A stretch of 64,000 nucleotides of DNA from Bacillus sp. ISL-7 (GTDB taxonomy: Bacteria > Bacillota > Bacilli > Bacillales_B > DSM-18226). Both the position numbers and the translations under genes were made by a program. Positions 54,462-62,676 of this stretch are shown piece by piece. A model generated the notes under the pieces. It did no database searches. It saw nothing but the letters and a program-made list of their open reading frames with translations, and was not told where the DNA came from. Each line of letters begins with the position of its first letter. Positions within the stretch are counted from its first letter, which is position 1. The stretch covers positions 11,163 to 75,162 of the forward strand of contig NZ_JAGGQW010000044.1 in assembly GCF_018613065.1 (NCBI RefSeq), given 5' to 3'.

Positions 54462-54560
54462 CAAGGGGCCACCCTATCACGGGAGAAGGGTACGTGTTAT
54501 ATTGACACACGCCTAACGATAGACAAACATGGATGTAAAATCTCGAAACCTTGACGTTAT
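54462..54560 (+). repeat. Island-specific about 110-bp repeat, copy 6
   Basis: GGGGCCACCCTATCACGGGA ... CACACGCCTAACGATAGACA ... ATGTAAAATCTCGAAACCTT. Lies just inside attR. Confidence 0.65.
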
Positions 54561-54796
54561 TACGTAGGTCTGTCACCCCCGTCTTGCCAAAACCAGCCGT
54601 TCCACACAGCCAAATCCGTTCTAAAAATTTTGTGGTAAATCGTAAACTCAGGGTCTGTACAACATCGCCTACAATTGATATAATGTATCCCAACAGGTAA
54701 TCGTGCGAATGAACTTTTTCGGTTTTAGCGGTCGAACGTAAGAAAACGCTGAATGGACGGTATATCTCGTACATAATTTCGTAAATAAATTTTCTA

Positions 54797-54853
54797 GCAC
54801 GACTCAAAATCGTGTTCCGTGAGGAGTATCGGTTCGACCCCGATCACCGGTAT
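54797..54853 (+). repeat. Attachment site attR (57-bp direct repeat, copy 2)
   Basis: Perfect copy of tRNA-Leu bases 33304-33360: anticodon arm, variable arm, T-arm and acceptor 3' strand, without the 5' half of the tRNA. Marks the right boundary of the 21.5-kb island and the left boundary of a second element. Confidence 0.9.
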
Positions 54854-54870
54854 AAAAAAACGTTGAAATG

Positions 54871-54907
54871 ACGACGATCTACACGAGATGTAGGTCGTCG
54901 TTTTTTC
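54871..54907 (+). terminator. Terminator beside attR
   Basis: ACGACGATCTACA / TGTAGGTCGTCG with loop CGAGA and T6. Confidence 0.8.
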
Positions 54908-54994
54908 GTCTATGCACACGATTCGATGGCCGAAAGTCGTACGCGGTGAATCGTGCGCAGAGGGAACGAATAATTCAGCAATGGAGGAGTTATT

Positions 54995-55990
54995 TTGACC
55001 CGCACTAGACGAACAAATGCACTTTCTACGGAGGATATGGCGAAGCTGCGCGGCAGTTTACGTTCGGATTACCTCGACTTTAATGATGCGCTTGACCTCT
55101 TTATCAAAGACGGAGAAATCCGAAATCTGCGTGAGCATACAATTAAATATTATCGGAATGAATTAACGACCTTTCAAAAGATTCTCGTCGAGCAATCCGT
55201 GACGACTTATCCTGGCGAAATAACTAAGGACATCATTAACGATAATGTAATCCGTTATTTACGCGTTGAAAAAGGACTGAAAACAACGTCTATTAATACT
55301 AGATTGCGTGCGATTCGAGCGTTCTTTAACTTTTTGTATAAGGACCGGTATATTCCGCAGAATCCCGTCGAGAATCTTAGGTTAATCCGCGACCGTAAGC
55401 AGATTATTGCTACGTTTACCGTAAAGCAAATTACCGACATACTGAACCGGCCAGACTTAAAGACATTCGTTGGCGTCCGTGATTATACGATCATGCTATT
55501 GTTACTCGAGACTGGTGTCCGTGTTAACGAGCTGATAGGCGTCAAAGTAAGCGATATTAACTGGGAAGAGTCGAAGGTACTAATCCGCAATACTAAAGGC
55601 TATTTACAGCGTTATGTACCGCTATCAGCTACGATGAAAGACCAACTGCGACGTTACCTTGCTATCCGAGGCAATGTGGTCGATTGCGATGCGTTGTTCC
55701 TCACAATAGACGACACACCGCTCACTAAGCGCCAAATACAGTCGCGTATAAGTGTTTACGGAAAAGAGGCGGCCATTGAGGGCGTACGGTGCAGTCCGCA
55801 TACGTTCCGGCACACATTCGCAAAACTAAGCGTGAAGAATGGCGCAGGAATCTTCGAGCTGCAGCAGATACTCGGACATACTACGTTTGATATGGTGAGG
55901 ACATACGTTAACTTATTCGCTGAGGACGTAAAGGAGCAGCATCGCAAGTTTTCACCGCTGAATAACTTAAAGCAACGGAAAGATTATTAG
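54995..55990 (+). CDS. int: Island integrase 2 (tyrosine recombinase)
   Basis: 331 residues from TTG 54995 behind GGAGGAG. Core-binding domain (NDALDLFIKDGEIRNLREHT) and catalytic domain with Arg in LLETGVRVNELIGV (about 175), HTFRHTFAKL (about 269-272), LGHTTFDMV and Tyr in TYVNLFAED (about 304). Colinear with the broken integrase 1, with the same spacing to the tRNA repeat and the same terminator, so both integrases target this tRNA-Leu. Its DNA is visibly richer in G+C than the island to its left, suggesting a different source. Confidence 0.93.
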   Translation: MTRTRRTNALSTEDMAKLRGSLRSDYLDFNDALDLFIKDGEIRNLREHTIKYYRNELTTFQKILVEQSVTTYPGEITKDIINDNVIRYLRVEKGLKTTSINTRLRAIRAFFNFLYKDRYIPQNPVENLRLIRDRKQIIATFTVKQITDILNRPDLKTFVGVRDYTIMLLLLETGVRVNELIGVKVSDINWEESKVLIRNTKGYLQRYVPLSATMKDQLRRYLAIRGNVVDCDALFLTIDDTPLTKRQIQSRISVYGKEAAIEGVRCSPHTFRHTFAKLSVKNGAGIFELQQILGHTTFDMVRTYVNLFAEDVKEQHRKFSPLNNLKQRKDY

Positions 55991-56016
55991 CGTCACCTTT
56001 GCGGTGGCGTTTTTTA
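55990..56016 (+). terminator. Terminator of integrase 2
   Basis: GCGTCACC / GGTGGCG stem, T6; overlaps the stop codon. Confidence 0.82.
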
Positions 56017-56035
56017 TATCAAAAAATGTGCGCTA

Positions 56036-56096
56036 TTACTCGATGCTTGTCCCTTTCAAATAAATTACCTTTCGCATTTACTATATTGATTGAAAA
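56036..56096 (+). promoter_or_regulatory. Conserved promoter-like block, copy 4
   Basis: GCTTGTCCCTTTCAAAT, CCTTTCGCATTTACTATATT, as at 46024 and 53802, but without the about 110-bp repeat upstream. Confidence 0.55.
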
Positions 56097-56113
56097 ACTA
56101 TTTGCGAAAGGAT

Positions 56114-56623
56114 GTGTTTTTTATAGCGACTTTACGTACGGGACCTTTTCTTATTCCTATCTTTACTCATCATCCACCAAGTCCCTGCAATATCGTAATC
56201 GTGACGCTTAGTAACCAGACGAACAGGACGCTAACCGCCACGGTAAGAATCGACCAAGTTATTTTGCTTCCGAGTCCGATTGCTCCTCCGGCTCCTTGGA
56301 CCGTGCTATTCCCTTCGTCACCTATGACCTTGCCTCCGAACACGGCTGGGGGGTTTGCTGTACCGGTATTCACTCCATCACCAATCACAGACGCCACGGT
56401 CACAGCAGCAGGCGATCCACGTGCTTTGATCGTAACGGTAAGCGGAGATGTTGAAGAATCAGGCGATCTCATTGAAGTCAGCGTAACAGGCGGATTCTCA
56501 TCTGATGGCAGTTCACTTGACGAATCAGAACCTACGATGTTCTTCCGACATGATGACTTTGTAGTAGTTCATGACGGCCACAATCACCATCACCATCACC
56601 ACAATGATGAAAGCAGTGACTAG
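56114..56623 (+). CDS. Beta-rich surface-like protein with poly-His tail, copy 3
   Basis: About 169 residues: FIATLRTGPFLIPIFTHHPP, NQTNRTLTATVRIDQVIL, a distinct middle (PSPIAPPAPWTVLFPSSPMT), and the tail VVHDGHN, six His, NDESSD. Start again ambiguous (GTG 56114 behind GCGAAAGGAT). It lies in the second element, so the gene family is shared by both tRNA-linked elements. Confidence 0.7.
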   Translation: MFFIATLRTGPFLIPIFTHHPPSPCNIVIVTLSNQTNRTLTATVRIDQVILLPSPIAPPAPWTVLFPSSPMTLPPNTAGGFAVPVFTPSPITDATVTAAGDPRALIVTVSGDVEESGDLIEVSVTGGFSSDGSSLDESEPTMFFRHDDFVVVHDGHNHHHHHHNDESSD

Positions 56624-56628
56624 CATAT

Positions 56629-56663
56629 TAGACCGTCTCTTGTTTCTAAAGGGCGGTCTTTTC
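56629..56663 (+). terminator. Terminator of surface-like gene 3
   Basis: AGACCG ... CGGTCT hairpin followed by TTTC. Confidence 0.65.
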
Positions 56664-56688
56664 ATGACATATTATTTATTGTACATAC

Positions 56689-56710
56689 GGAACATTTGTT
56701 CATATATAAT
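56689..56710 (+). promoter_or_regulatory. LexA-like box and -10 before second yolD
   Basis: GGAACATTTGTTCA (56689-56702) keeps the GAAC-N4-GTTC core of the LexA box and lies directly before TATAAT (56705-56710), the same arrangement as at 36086. Confidence 0.65.
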
Positions 56711-56728
56711 AGTACCGAGGTGATTATT

Positions 56729-57066
56729 ATGGCGATAAGAGACCGAGGTCTGATTAAGTGGAATGCAGCGTCCTTTATGCCGCAAGTATTCGAACAGCAG
56801 CGAGCCATGTTTAAGGACCAAGAGCGCCAGCCACGGCCGTTACTAAGCGAATTCGATACGGAGGAGTTTGATCAGCGCATAGCCTACGCAATGGAATATA
56901 ACCTGGCGGTAAAGCTATCCGTATGGGCTGACGGATTCACATCGGAGATTACTGGCCGAATACATCACGTAGACCCTATTACGATCAGCTCCGCATTGAG
57001 GTAAAGCCTGGCGAATTCGAGCGGGTGGCCTTCGAGAATGTTACCGGGGTTACTGTCATAGATTAG
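56729..57066 (+). pseudogene. yolD: YolD-like protein, frameshifted
   Basis: Begins with MAIRDRGLIKWNAASFMPQV (ATG 56729, RBS GAGGTGATT) and is colinear with the yolD at 36130 up to HHVDPIT; the zero frame then ends at 57004. The expected C-terminus (YDQLRIEVKPGEFERVAFEN, VTGVTVID) is encoded in another frame to 57066, so one base is missing near 56975. A recent mutation or a sequencing error. Confidence 0.85.
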
Positions 57067-57454
57067 GCTGAAATAAAAAAAGCGCCATTTAGACGCTTTG
57101 TAAATGTTTACTTAACTATCATTGAGGTTACTTTATGTTATGAAGGGTTGTCTTAGATAGCGATGGACAACCGCGGACTAGTTATAAATAAAGGGCGGTG
57201 TCTGTCGTAGATTAAAAAGAAAAGTCCATCCTCACTATTACGGTAAGGACGGACAAAAGACGTAAGCAACCAAACCACAGGGGTGTTTGGTATATTCTTA
57301 TTCTGGACTAATCTGCGAACGAATATACGCCCTCTATTTTAATTTAGTGCGGTATTACTTTAATGCGATAATGCGTTATATAATAGAAGGAACACGGAAT
57401 GATTACGATTTATAACGTAAGGTGACGTAATGTGGAAGATAATAACGGTAGGTG
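57067..57454. other. Gap with hairpins
   Basis: No gene. GTCCATCCT / AGGACGGAC (about 57221-57255) and CCAAAC / GTTTGG (about 57271-57291) can fold; neither is followed by a T run. Possibly a small RNA or remnant, not assignable. Confidence 0.35.
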
Positions 57455-57601
57455 CTATTGATTTTGACTATCGTCATTATCCTGCATATTTTGTTTTAAA
57501 TTTGAATAAACTAAATAAATTAGAAAAGTGCCAGGAATCGAGATCAAAATGAATACAAACCAAAGCGTGTTTATAAAATGAGTGTATATCCACGAAGACA
57601 T
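57455..57601 (-). CDS. Single-pass membrane micropeptide
   Basis: 48 residues from ATG 57601 (MSSWIYTHFINTLWFVFILI), spaced 5 bases from a perfect TTAGGAGGTG. One membrane helix, then a polar acidic tail (NLKQNMQDNDDSQNQ). Unknown function; the RBS makes translation likely. Confidence 0.6.
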   Translation of the reverse strand: MSSWIYTHFINTLWFVFILISIPGTFLIYLVYSNLKQNMQDNDDSQNQ

Positions 57602-58153
57602 ACTAGCACCTCCTAATTCTAGAATGTCCGAAATGTCCATATCTTACAATCAGAATAATCATCTAGCAATATGGCAGGGATACGGTGGCGAATCGTAAGG
57701 CATCCGGCTATACAAAAGATTACATATCTGCGTATTTCATTAACAAGAGGCGCCCGCTGGATGGACGCCTCTCAAACTCAGGTACCCCGTTATTATGCCG
57801 GATATGTACCGGAAGTATGCACGATTCTATGCACGGACTATCGGCAGCCAGCTACGTAGGCATGCGGGTTGAAGCGATGCATAAACTAAACGTCAACCAT
57901 ATCGATCATTCACCGTCAACAAACCGCTTTACATCAACGTTTAGTCGTTCGTTCGACTGTTACATAATACGATTGTGTTACACTCGATATACATAAACGT
58001 GAATATCGGATTCATTACGATTTAATATCCGAGTAAAAAAGTCGGAATTACCCAAGCCACGTCAAAAAAAGCCGGGGGTTTGACGATTCTGAACCGCGCA
58101 CAATTTTTCGAACTCATATAGTTAACTCAGCGCAATAAAAAAGACCGAAGCTG
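57602..58153. other. Gap upstream (3') of integrase 3
   Basis: Hairpin GAGGCGCCC / GGACGCCTC at 57746-57772. Short frames with no RBS. At 57979 TGTTACACTCGATATA resembles half of the operator at 58714. Nothing else supported. Confidence 0.4.
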
Positions 58154-58696
58154 TTAAACTTCGATCATCAGGTACGCATCGCTGATTTCCTCGTCAGTGA
58201 TGTCGATATATGCCAGCGTTATCTCAGGCGAACTATGCCCGAAGATGGCCATTATGCGCGTGATATCTACGCCTTTCTTATGGAGCTGGTAACCGAACGT
58301 CTTGCGGAGCGAATGGCAGCCAATCGAGCCTATCTTATCGAGTATGCCCGCTTTCTTTGCTGCGCCATTAAGTATGCGGTAAGCTTGCACGCGACTGATC
58401 GGCTTATTACCGCCCTGGCGCGATTGAAATACGTAATCAGTGTCCGCGCCATCTAACTTCGCAATCTCCTCTTTAACGGTATCGCTTAAAGTAATCTTCC
58501 CCTTCTTCTTCGTCTTCTCTTCGCCGATAATAAAGAAGTCCTTGCCGCGTAAGTCTCCGATCTTCAGCTCGAGCAAATCCGATATCCTTAGTCCGAATGA
58601 TACGCCCATAATGAACATTAACTTATTGCGGCCAGCTAGCGCCTTTTTCATTACCTCGATGTCTTTAGCTTCGCGAATAGGTTCGACTTTGTTCAT
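58154..58696 (-). CDS. Short tyrosine recombinase (catalytic domain only)
   Basis: 180 residues, essentially only the catalytic domain: Arg in VSFGLRISDLLELKIGDLRG, HSLRKTFGYQL, FGHSSPEITLAYIDI with Tyr near residue 165. Such short integrases occur in Bacillus phages and plasmids (YopP/SprA-accessory type). Start behind a GGAGG site at 58696. G+C-richer than its surroundings, like integrase 2. Confidence 0.9.
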   Translation of the reverse strand: MNKVEPIREAKDIEVMKKALAGRNKLMFIMGVSFGLRISDLLELKIGDLRGKDFFIIGEEKTKKKGKITLSDTVKEEIAKLDGADTDYVFQSRQGGNKPISRVQAYRILNGAAKKAGILDKIGSIGCHSLRKTFGYQLHKKGVDITRIMAIFGHSSPEITLAYIDITDEEISDAYLMIEV

Positions 58697-58713
58697 TTCG
58701 TTTGCCTCCGTTC

Positions 58714-58743
58714 AGTGTAACTAATTTTTATTTATGTTACACT
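58714..58743. promoter_or_regulatory. Palindromic operator of integrase 3
   Basis: AGTGTAAC and GTTACACT, perfect inverted 8-mers 14 bases apart, just upstream of the integrase RBS. Likely a regulator binding site overlapping the promoter. Confidence 0.6.
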
Positions 58744-59356
58744 CAGTATAACGTTAGCAGTTGCCGTTTATGTTATGTCCGATAAGCCCACTAGGATATA
58801 AGATATTTGTAAAAATGTTAACAATCTCATAATTGTTATATACAGTTTTATATTACAGTTGGACCAGTGCAGATAAAAAAGTAATGAGAATAACATCTAT
58901 AGCAGGTATTTGAACGTTTAAATAATTATATAAATATTGATATATAATTAATTGATTGAATTTTTAAATATTTTTTATACAACAAAATTAGATGCATAGT
59001 TATACATAAAAGGAAAGATAATTGCACTACAATGCAAATCTCCAACGCCCTAAATTAAGGAAATAAAGATTAAAATAAATATAGCATCTTAAAAATAAAA
59101 AACAGTACTAATCACAATTTAAATTAATTTTTTGAACCAATGAATTCGACTTAAGATTTTGGGTTTATATTTCCTTGTGAAATATATTTTAAATAATTAG
59201 AAGCTGAATTTTCCTCTATTCCACAAAAGAAAGTTAAAAATACCAATAATTTTTTACTTTTCTTGTATATCCCACAAAGAAAGTGTCAAAAAAACTCTTT
59301 CTAATCAAGTTACCAAATAATTTTTGTATTATTTAAACTAATAAAAAATAATGCCT
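58744..59356. other. AT-rich gap with diverged repeat
   Basis: No gene. The part 58850-59172 is related to 10845-11012, sharing an AATTGATTGA block and AAGATTTTGGGTTTATA. Confidence 0.4.
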
Positions 59357-60472
59357 TTAAAACAAGTTAACCTTATTTAAATGTAGATACGAGTTATCTT
59401 GGTTGATACGTTCTAAGTAAATATTAGTTGTAGAAATATCCGAATGCCCAGCCCAATCTTTAACCACCGCAAGAGGAACGTCGTTCTCAAGCAGAAGAGT
59501 GACAAATGTATGACGGAACCAGTGAGGCGTAACGCCTAAATTTTTTCCCGCAAGTTGTACAGCTTCCTTCACAATTTTATACAGAGCAGGGTAGGTTAAC
59601 CGTTTTTTATTTACAAGAAGTTCATTTTTATTGTATAAAGCAAAAAAAAGCGGGCTGGTATCCTGCATATTTATTTCAACGGTTTCTCCCATACTTTTTC
59701 GATACCTAAATAAAATATCTTTGGTTTCATCTCTTATAGGAATTGATCGAGGTTTCTTTCCTTTACCAATGACATCTACAAATAAAAATCCTTTACGGTT
59801 ATATCGAAAGCTTCCCCAATTTAAGCTTAAAAGCTCACTTGCACGAAGCCCCGTGGTATAGAGTAGGTAGCCAATCAGCAAATTCCTCTTCTCCAATTGT
59901 TCTCGATTTCGTGTCGCCCTTACTATTTTAGGAAAGAAGGAAATAAGAAATTCAGCTTCTCTTTGATTCAATTCTCTGACTTGCACTCGGGTTTGTGCTT
60001 CTTCGTGACGAGTTTCTTCTATTATATAGTGTCCTTTTTTAGACACCGGCTTCGAGATCCAGGTGGAAAGGTGGGCTTTATAAAATTGTGTTTCATAACC
60101 AAAGTCCAACAATCTTCTGAAAAACTCCAATTTTCGTATGGCTGATTTAGCTGCATAATGTTCTTTGATAAATTGGTTATACGCTTTTACTTCTGGGAAT
60201 CCAATATCCCGAAAGGAAAGGGAAAGGTCCGTCAGAAAAGTAAGCAGCGTTTTGGCATCCGATCGGTAGGCTTTAATAGTGTGGGACGAAAGTTTTTTAT
60301 CTTGAGGAAACAATTTCTCTAAAAAAAACATTTCAAGAAAATCCTGTTCGGAACTATTTTCAAGTGTTAGGTTCCGATTTTCATCAAGTAGATGACGAGC
60401 TTTTAGATTCTCCCGTAAATGGGTTAAATACTGTTCACCATTCATATTTTGAAGAAGGGTCAAGTAATTCAT
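59357..60472 (-). CDS. XerC/D-like tyrosine recombinase
   Basis: 371 residues, RBS TAGGAGGTC. N-terminal SAM-like domain (KLSSHTIKAYRSDAKTLLTF) and catalytic domain with Arg in TTGLRASELLSLNWGSFR, HWFRHTFVTLLLENDVPL, AGHSDISTTNIYLERI. Longer than XerC/D by an N-terminal extension; resembles recombinases of large Bacillus plasmids and transposons. Not linked to the tRNA. Confidence 0.9.
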   Translation of the reverse strand: MNYLTLLQNMNGEQYLTHLRENLKARHLLDENRNLTLENSSEQDFLEMFFLEKLFPQDKKLSSHTIKAYRSDAKTLLTFLTDLSLSFRDIGFPEVKAYNQFIKEHYAAKSAIRKLEFFRRLLDFGYETQFYKAHLSTWISKPVSKKGHYIIEETRHEEAQTRVQVRELNQREAEFLISFFPKIVRATRNREQLEKRNLLIGYLLYTTGLRASELLSLNWGSFRYNRKGFLFVDVIGKGKKPRSIPIRDETKDILFRYRKSMGETVEINMQDTSPLFFALYNKNELLVNKKRLTYPALYKIVKEAVQLAGKNLGVTPHWFRHTFVTLLLENDVPLAVVKDWAGHSDISTTNIYLERINQDNSYLHLNKVNLF

Positions 60473-61604
60473 TAATGACCTCCTATAAATAACTTTTAAA
60501 TAATTTTATTATGTAAAGTAAAGATAATACCTAATTATCTTTACTTATATTTTAACACAGAATGTTTGTTCTATCTATAAATCTGGCTTCCTTATTTTAT
60601 TTAAATATATTCAAAAATTGAAGTTGGGGTCCTGTCTGAGATTCGCTCTCAGGCCAAATTACTTTTTATTTTTAATATAATAGCCCATTCATTTTAATAC
60701 AAAGCATATATAGAATTCCATTCATTTGTAAGTAGAAATGATATAGTAAGATGTTATTTGCATAATGCTTTAATAATGGGTGCATTCCTGGAAAAATGGT
60801 AATGCTATTTTCTTCTTCAAGTAACGGGCAGCATGATTGACATCCACCTTATGGAAAGGTTGGACGAAGGAATTTTGGAGCAAAGACTCTTTTAGATATG
60901 GGAGGGTTGACCTCCATTAGAAATTTGGGGATCCGCCAGTGCAACTTTAACTAGTTATCCACCTTTTGGATAAGTGAGGTTTGGTAGCTATCAGTAGCTT
61001 TTTCACCTTGTACAGAAAATTATCCTTGAATACATCATTATTCCAATCCTCAAATGAAAATAAACAGACTACACGTAATTTGGAGAAAATGAGAGATTTT
61101 CCTTTCTATATAAAAGGAAGGACGACGTAAATTATGCATACTCCGTGAACACTAAGGAGACAATTATAACAAGAGCAAGGCTTTAAATATACATCAAACC
61201 TCACTGTGAAATGGCTACCGCATAAGAAAAATTTCAAGCCTTGCTCCAAATTACACAATCACCTAGCGCTTTTAAATTCATAAAATATATAGGGTGTATG
61301 TATTAGTCACAAATCTAAGCCAGTATAATTCTCATGTTCAAAAGTTATTTCCATACGTCATTTTATTCCCATTGACTGCTCAATTAATTGAGCAGTCTAT
61401 TTACTTTTCATTAGTAAGGAGATTACATATTTTACATATAAATATGTTTGTCCTTTAATTTATAGAATTTTTCAATTTGTAGTCTTGTTAATATACGTTT
61501 TGTTGGTAGGAATCCTAATAACACGATTGTTGCATTTTAATAAAACAACATTTGTTGTATAATGGATTTAATAAAACAATTGTTGTCTTAAAGGAGCAGT
61601 ATTT
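60473..61604. other. 1.1-kb gap with inverted repeats
   Basis: No gene. Visible: CTGAGA / TCTCAG near 60640 in a GGGTCCTGTCTGAGA context that looks like an insertion-sequence end; TTATCCA / TGGATAA near 60955; a long-range inverted pair GAGCAAGGCTT / AAGCCTTGCTC (about 61172 and 61233); and a palindromic-repeat variant CTTCAAGTAACGGGCAGC (about 60816). The last 100 bases hold the HTH gene's promoter. Confidence 0.4.
61545..61584 (+). promoter_or_regulatory. Operators overlapping the HTH gene promoter
   Basis: Perfect palindrome ACAACATTTGTTGT (61545-61558) abuts a TATAAT -10 (61558-61563), and a second palindrome AACAATTGTT (61575-61584) lies downstream, before the AAAGGAG site. Typical autoregulation by the encoded HTH protein. 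Confidence 0.6.
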
Positions 61605-62165
61605 ATGAAAATGTATAGCGTTGATGAAGCGTTTGACCTATTAAAAATAAATAAAATTACGACCAACAAAGAGAGTGTCCGCAGGTGGCTAAGACAAGGT
61701 GCGATAAAAGGAATTGCTCCAGCTTCAAGAAAGGAAGGGTGGAAAATCCCTGAAAACATATTGCAAGAATTTATTCAACAGCGTTTGCCCGAAATATATA
61801 TAACAAATGTTGTAAAAGAAACAAATGAAATAAACACAAAAAATGTTGTAAATGTTGAAATCAAAGAACAAATTCGAACGGAAATGTGGCAAGAATTGGC
61901 TAAAAAGTACATTTGGGAAGGATATATATATGTAAAAAAGTCATTAATTCGAAAATGTATCCAGCACAGACGTTATTCAAAAGCCCTTGAAGAAAAGGTT
62001 TGGAAAGCGTGCGAAGCCAATAGTAAAGCATATAGAAAGCCAAGAATCAGCTATTTACTTGAAGCATTTGCATTTGAAGGTAAACGCTTATTGATGGATA
62101 AAAATTTTGAGAGTTTAGAAGAACAGATCATTTTCCCCGTAATTGAATACATCCGAAAAAAATAG
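61605..62165 (+). CDS. MerR-like helix-turn-helix DNA-binding protein (plasmid/excisionase type)
   Basis: 186 residues. N-terminal winged HTH of the excisionase/MerR type (about 3-55; MYSVDEAFDLLKINKITTNK, ESVRRWLRQGAIKGIAPASR, KEGWKIPENIL), then a charged linker and a helical C-terminal domain (YIWEGYIYVKKSLIRKCIQH). Proteins of this form are common on Bacillus plasmids and act as segregation or copy-number regulators; here it is beside a recombinase, so a plasmid-derived piece is likely. Confidence 0.8.
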   Translation: MKMYSVDEAFDLLKINKITTNKESVRRWLRQGAIKGIAPASRKEGWKIPENILQEFIQQRLPEIYITNVVKETNEINTKNVVNVEIKEQIRTEMWQELAKKYIWEGYIYVKKSLIRKCIQHRRYSKALEEKVWKACEANSKAYRKPRISYLLEAFAFEGKRLLMDKNFESLEEQIIFPVIEYIRKK

Positions 62166-62194
62166 AAAAAATAATACAACAAAAGTGTTATTAA

Positions 62195-62443
62195 AGTGTT
62201 CGAGTTACTGAAACAGAGAGAATAGAACCTGTTTCTATACAAGGTTGCCCAAATCCAAAATGTAAACGTCAAACTCCTTTTCAAACAGATTTTCAAGTAT
62301 TTGCGATAGATACTGTTGATTGGATTAACTACAGTGAAAGTCATAAAGATTTCATAGAAAAAATTAAATGGAGTTCTCCAAAACATGCCCCCGAATTTGC
62401 TATAAAAATATACGAAAAACAAGGTATTAGAATTGAAACCTAA
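62195..62443 (+). pseudogene. C-terminal fragment with CxxxxC motif
   Basis: An 83-codon open frame without any start codon: VTETERIEPVSIQGCPNPKC, KRQTPFQTDFQVFAIDTVDW, KWSSPKHAPEFAIKIYEKQG. Clean protein-like composition and a zinc-ribbon-like GCPNPKC suggest the 3' part of a gene that followed the HTH gene. It starts just 30 bases after that gene's stop. Confidence 0.5.
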
Positions 62444-62616
62444 GGCAAAGTTTCATATTATTGGAATTTGAGATAATGGGAATCTTCCACGAACGGGTGA
62501 GGGTAAAGCTTTTTTGTTGTACTGCCGAAGCAGGTTTGGTTAAAGAAGCGAGAGGAGAAAATAAGCTCCCTTTATGTCGTATTTGACACAAAGAGCGACA
62601 TAAAATATTAGTAAAA

Positions 62617-62648
62617 AGAGGGTTCTGAATAAGTTTCAGAATCCCTCT
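62617..62648. terminator. Terminator
   Basis: AGAGGGTTCTGAA / TTCAGAATCCCTCT (one mismatch), flanked by A5; serves the yjcZ-type gene on the minus strand. Confidence 0.8.
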
Positions 62649-62676
62649 AAATAAAATTAACCACCTTGTAATTAAA

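Larger units (their letters stand above)
54403..54796. other. Gap at the island's right end
   Basis: Contains the terminator (54422-54454) and island repeat copy 6. A 125-codon minus-strand frame overlaps both and has no coding character. Confidence 0.5.

Noticed and set aside
54430..54807. 125-codon minus-strand frame at attR
   Set aside because: Runs across a terminator, an island repeat and the tRNA repeat, so it cannot be a gene.
33277..54853. Conjugative element (ICE)
   Set aside because: No relaxase, coupling protein, VirB4 or other mating-pair gene is visible between the repeats.
57671..57996. 62- and 103-codon frames with atypical composition
   Set aside because: No RBS, span a strong hairpin, contain many Cys/His/Ser in no pattern.
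62051..62422. 123-codon minus-strand frame
   Set aside because: Antisense to the HTH gene end and the zinc-ribbon-like fragment, Phe/Tyr-rich shadow composition.
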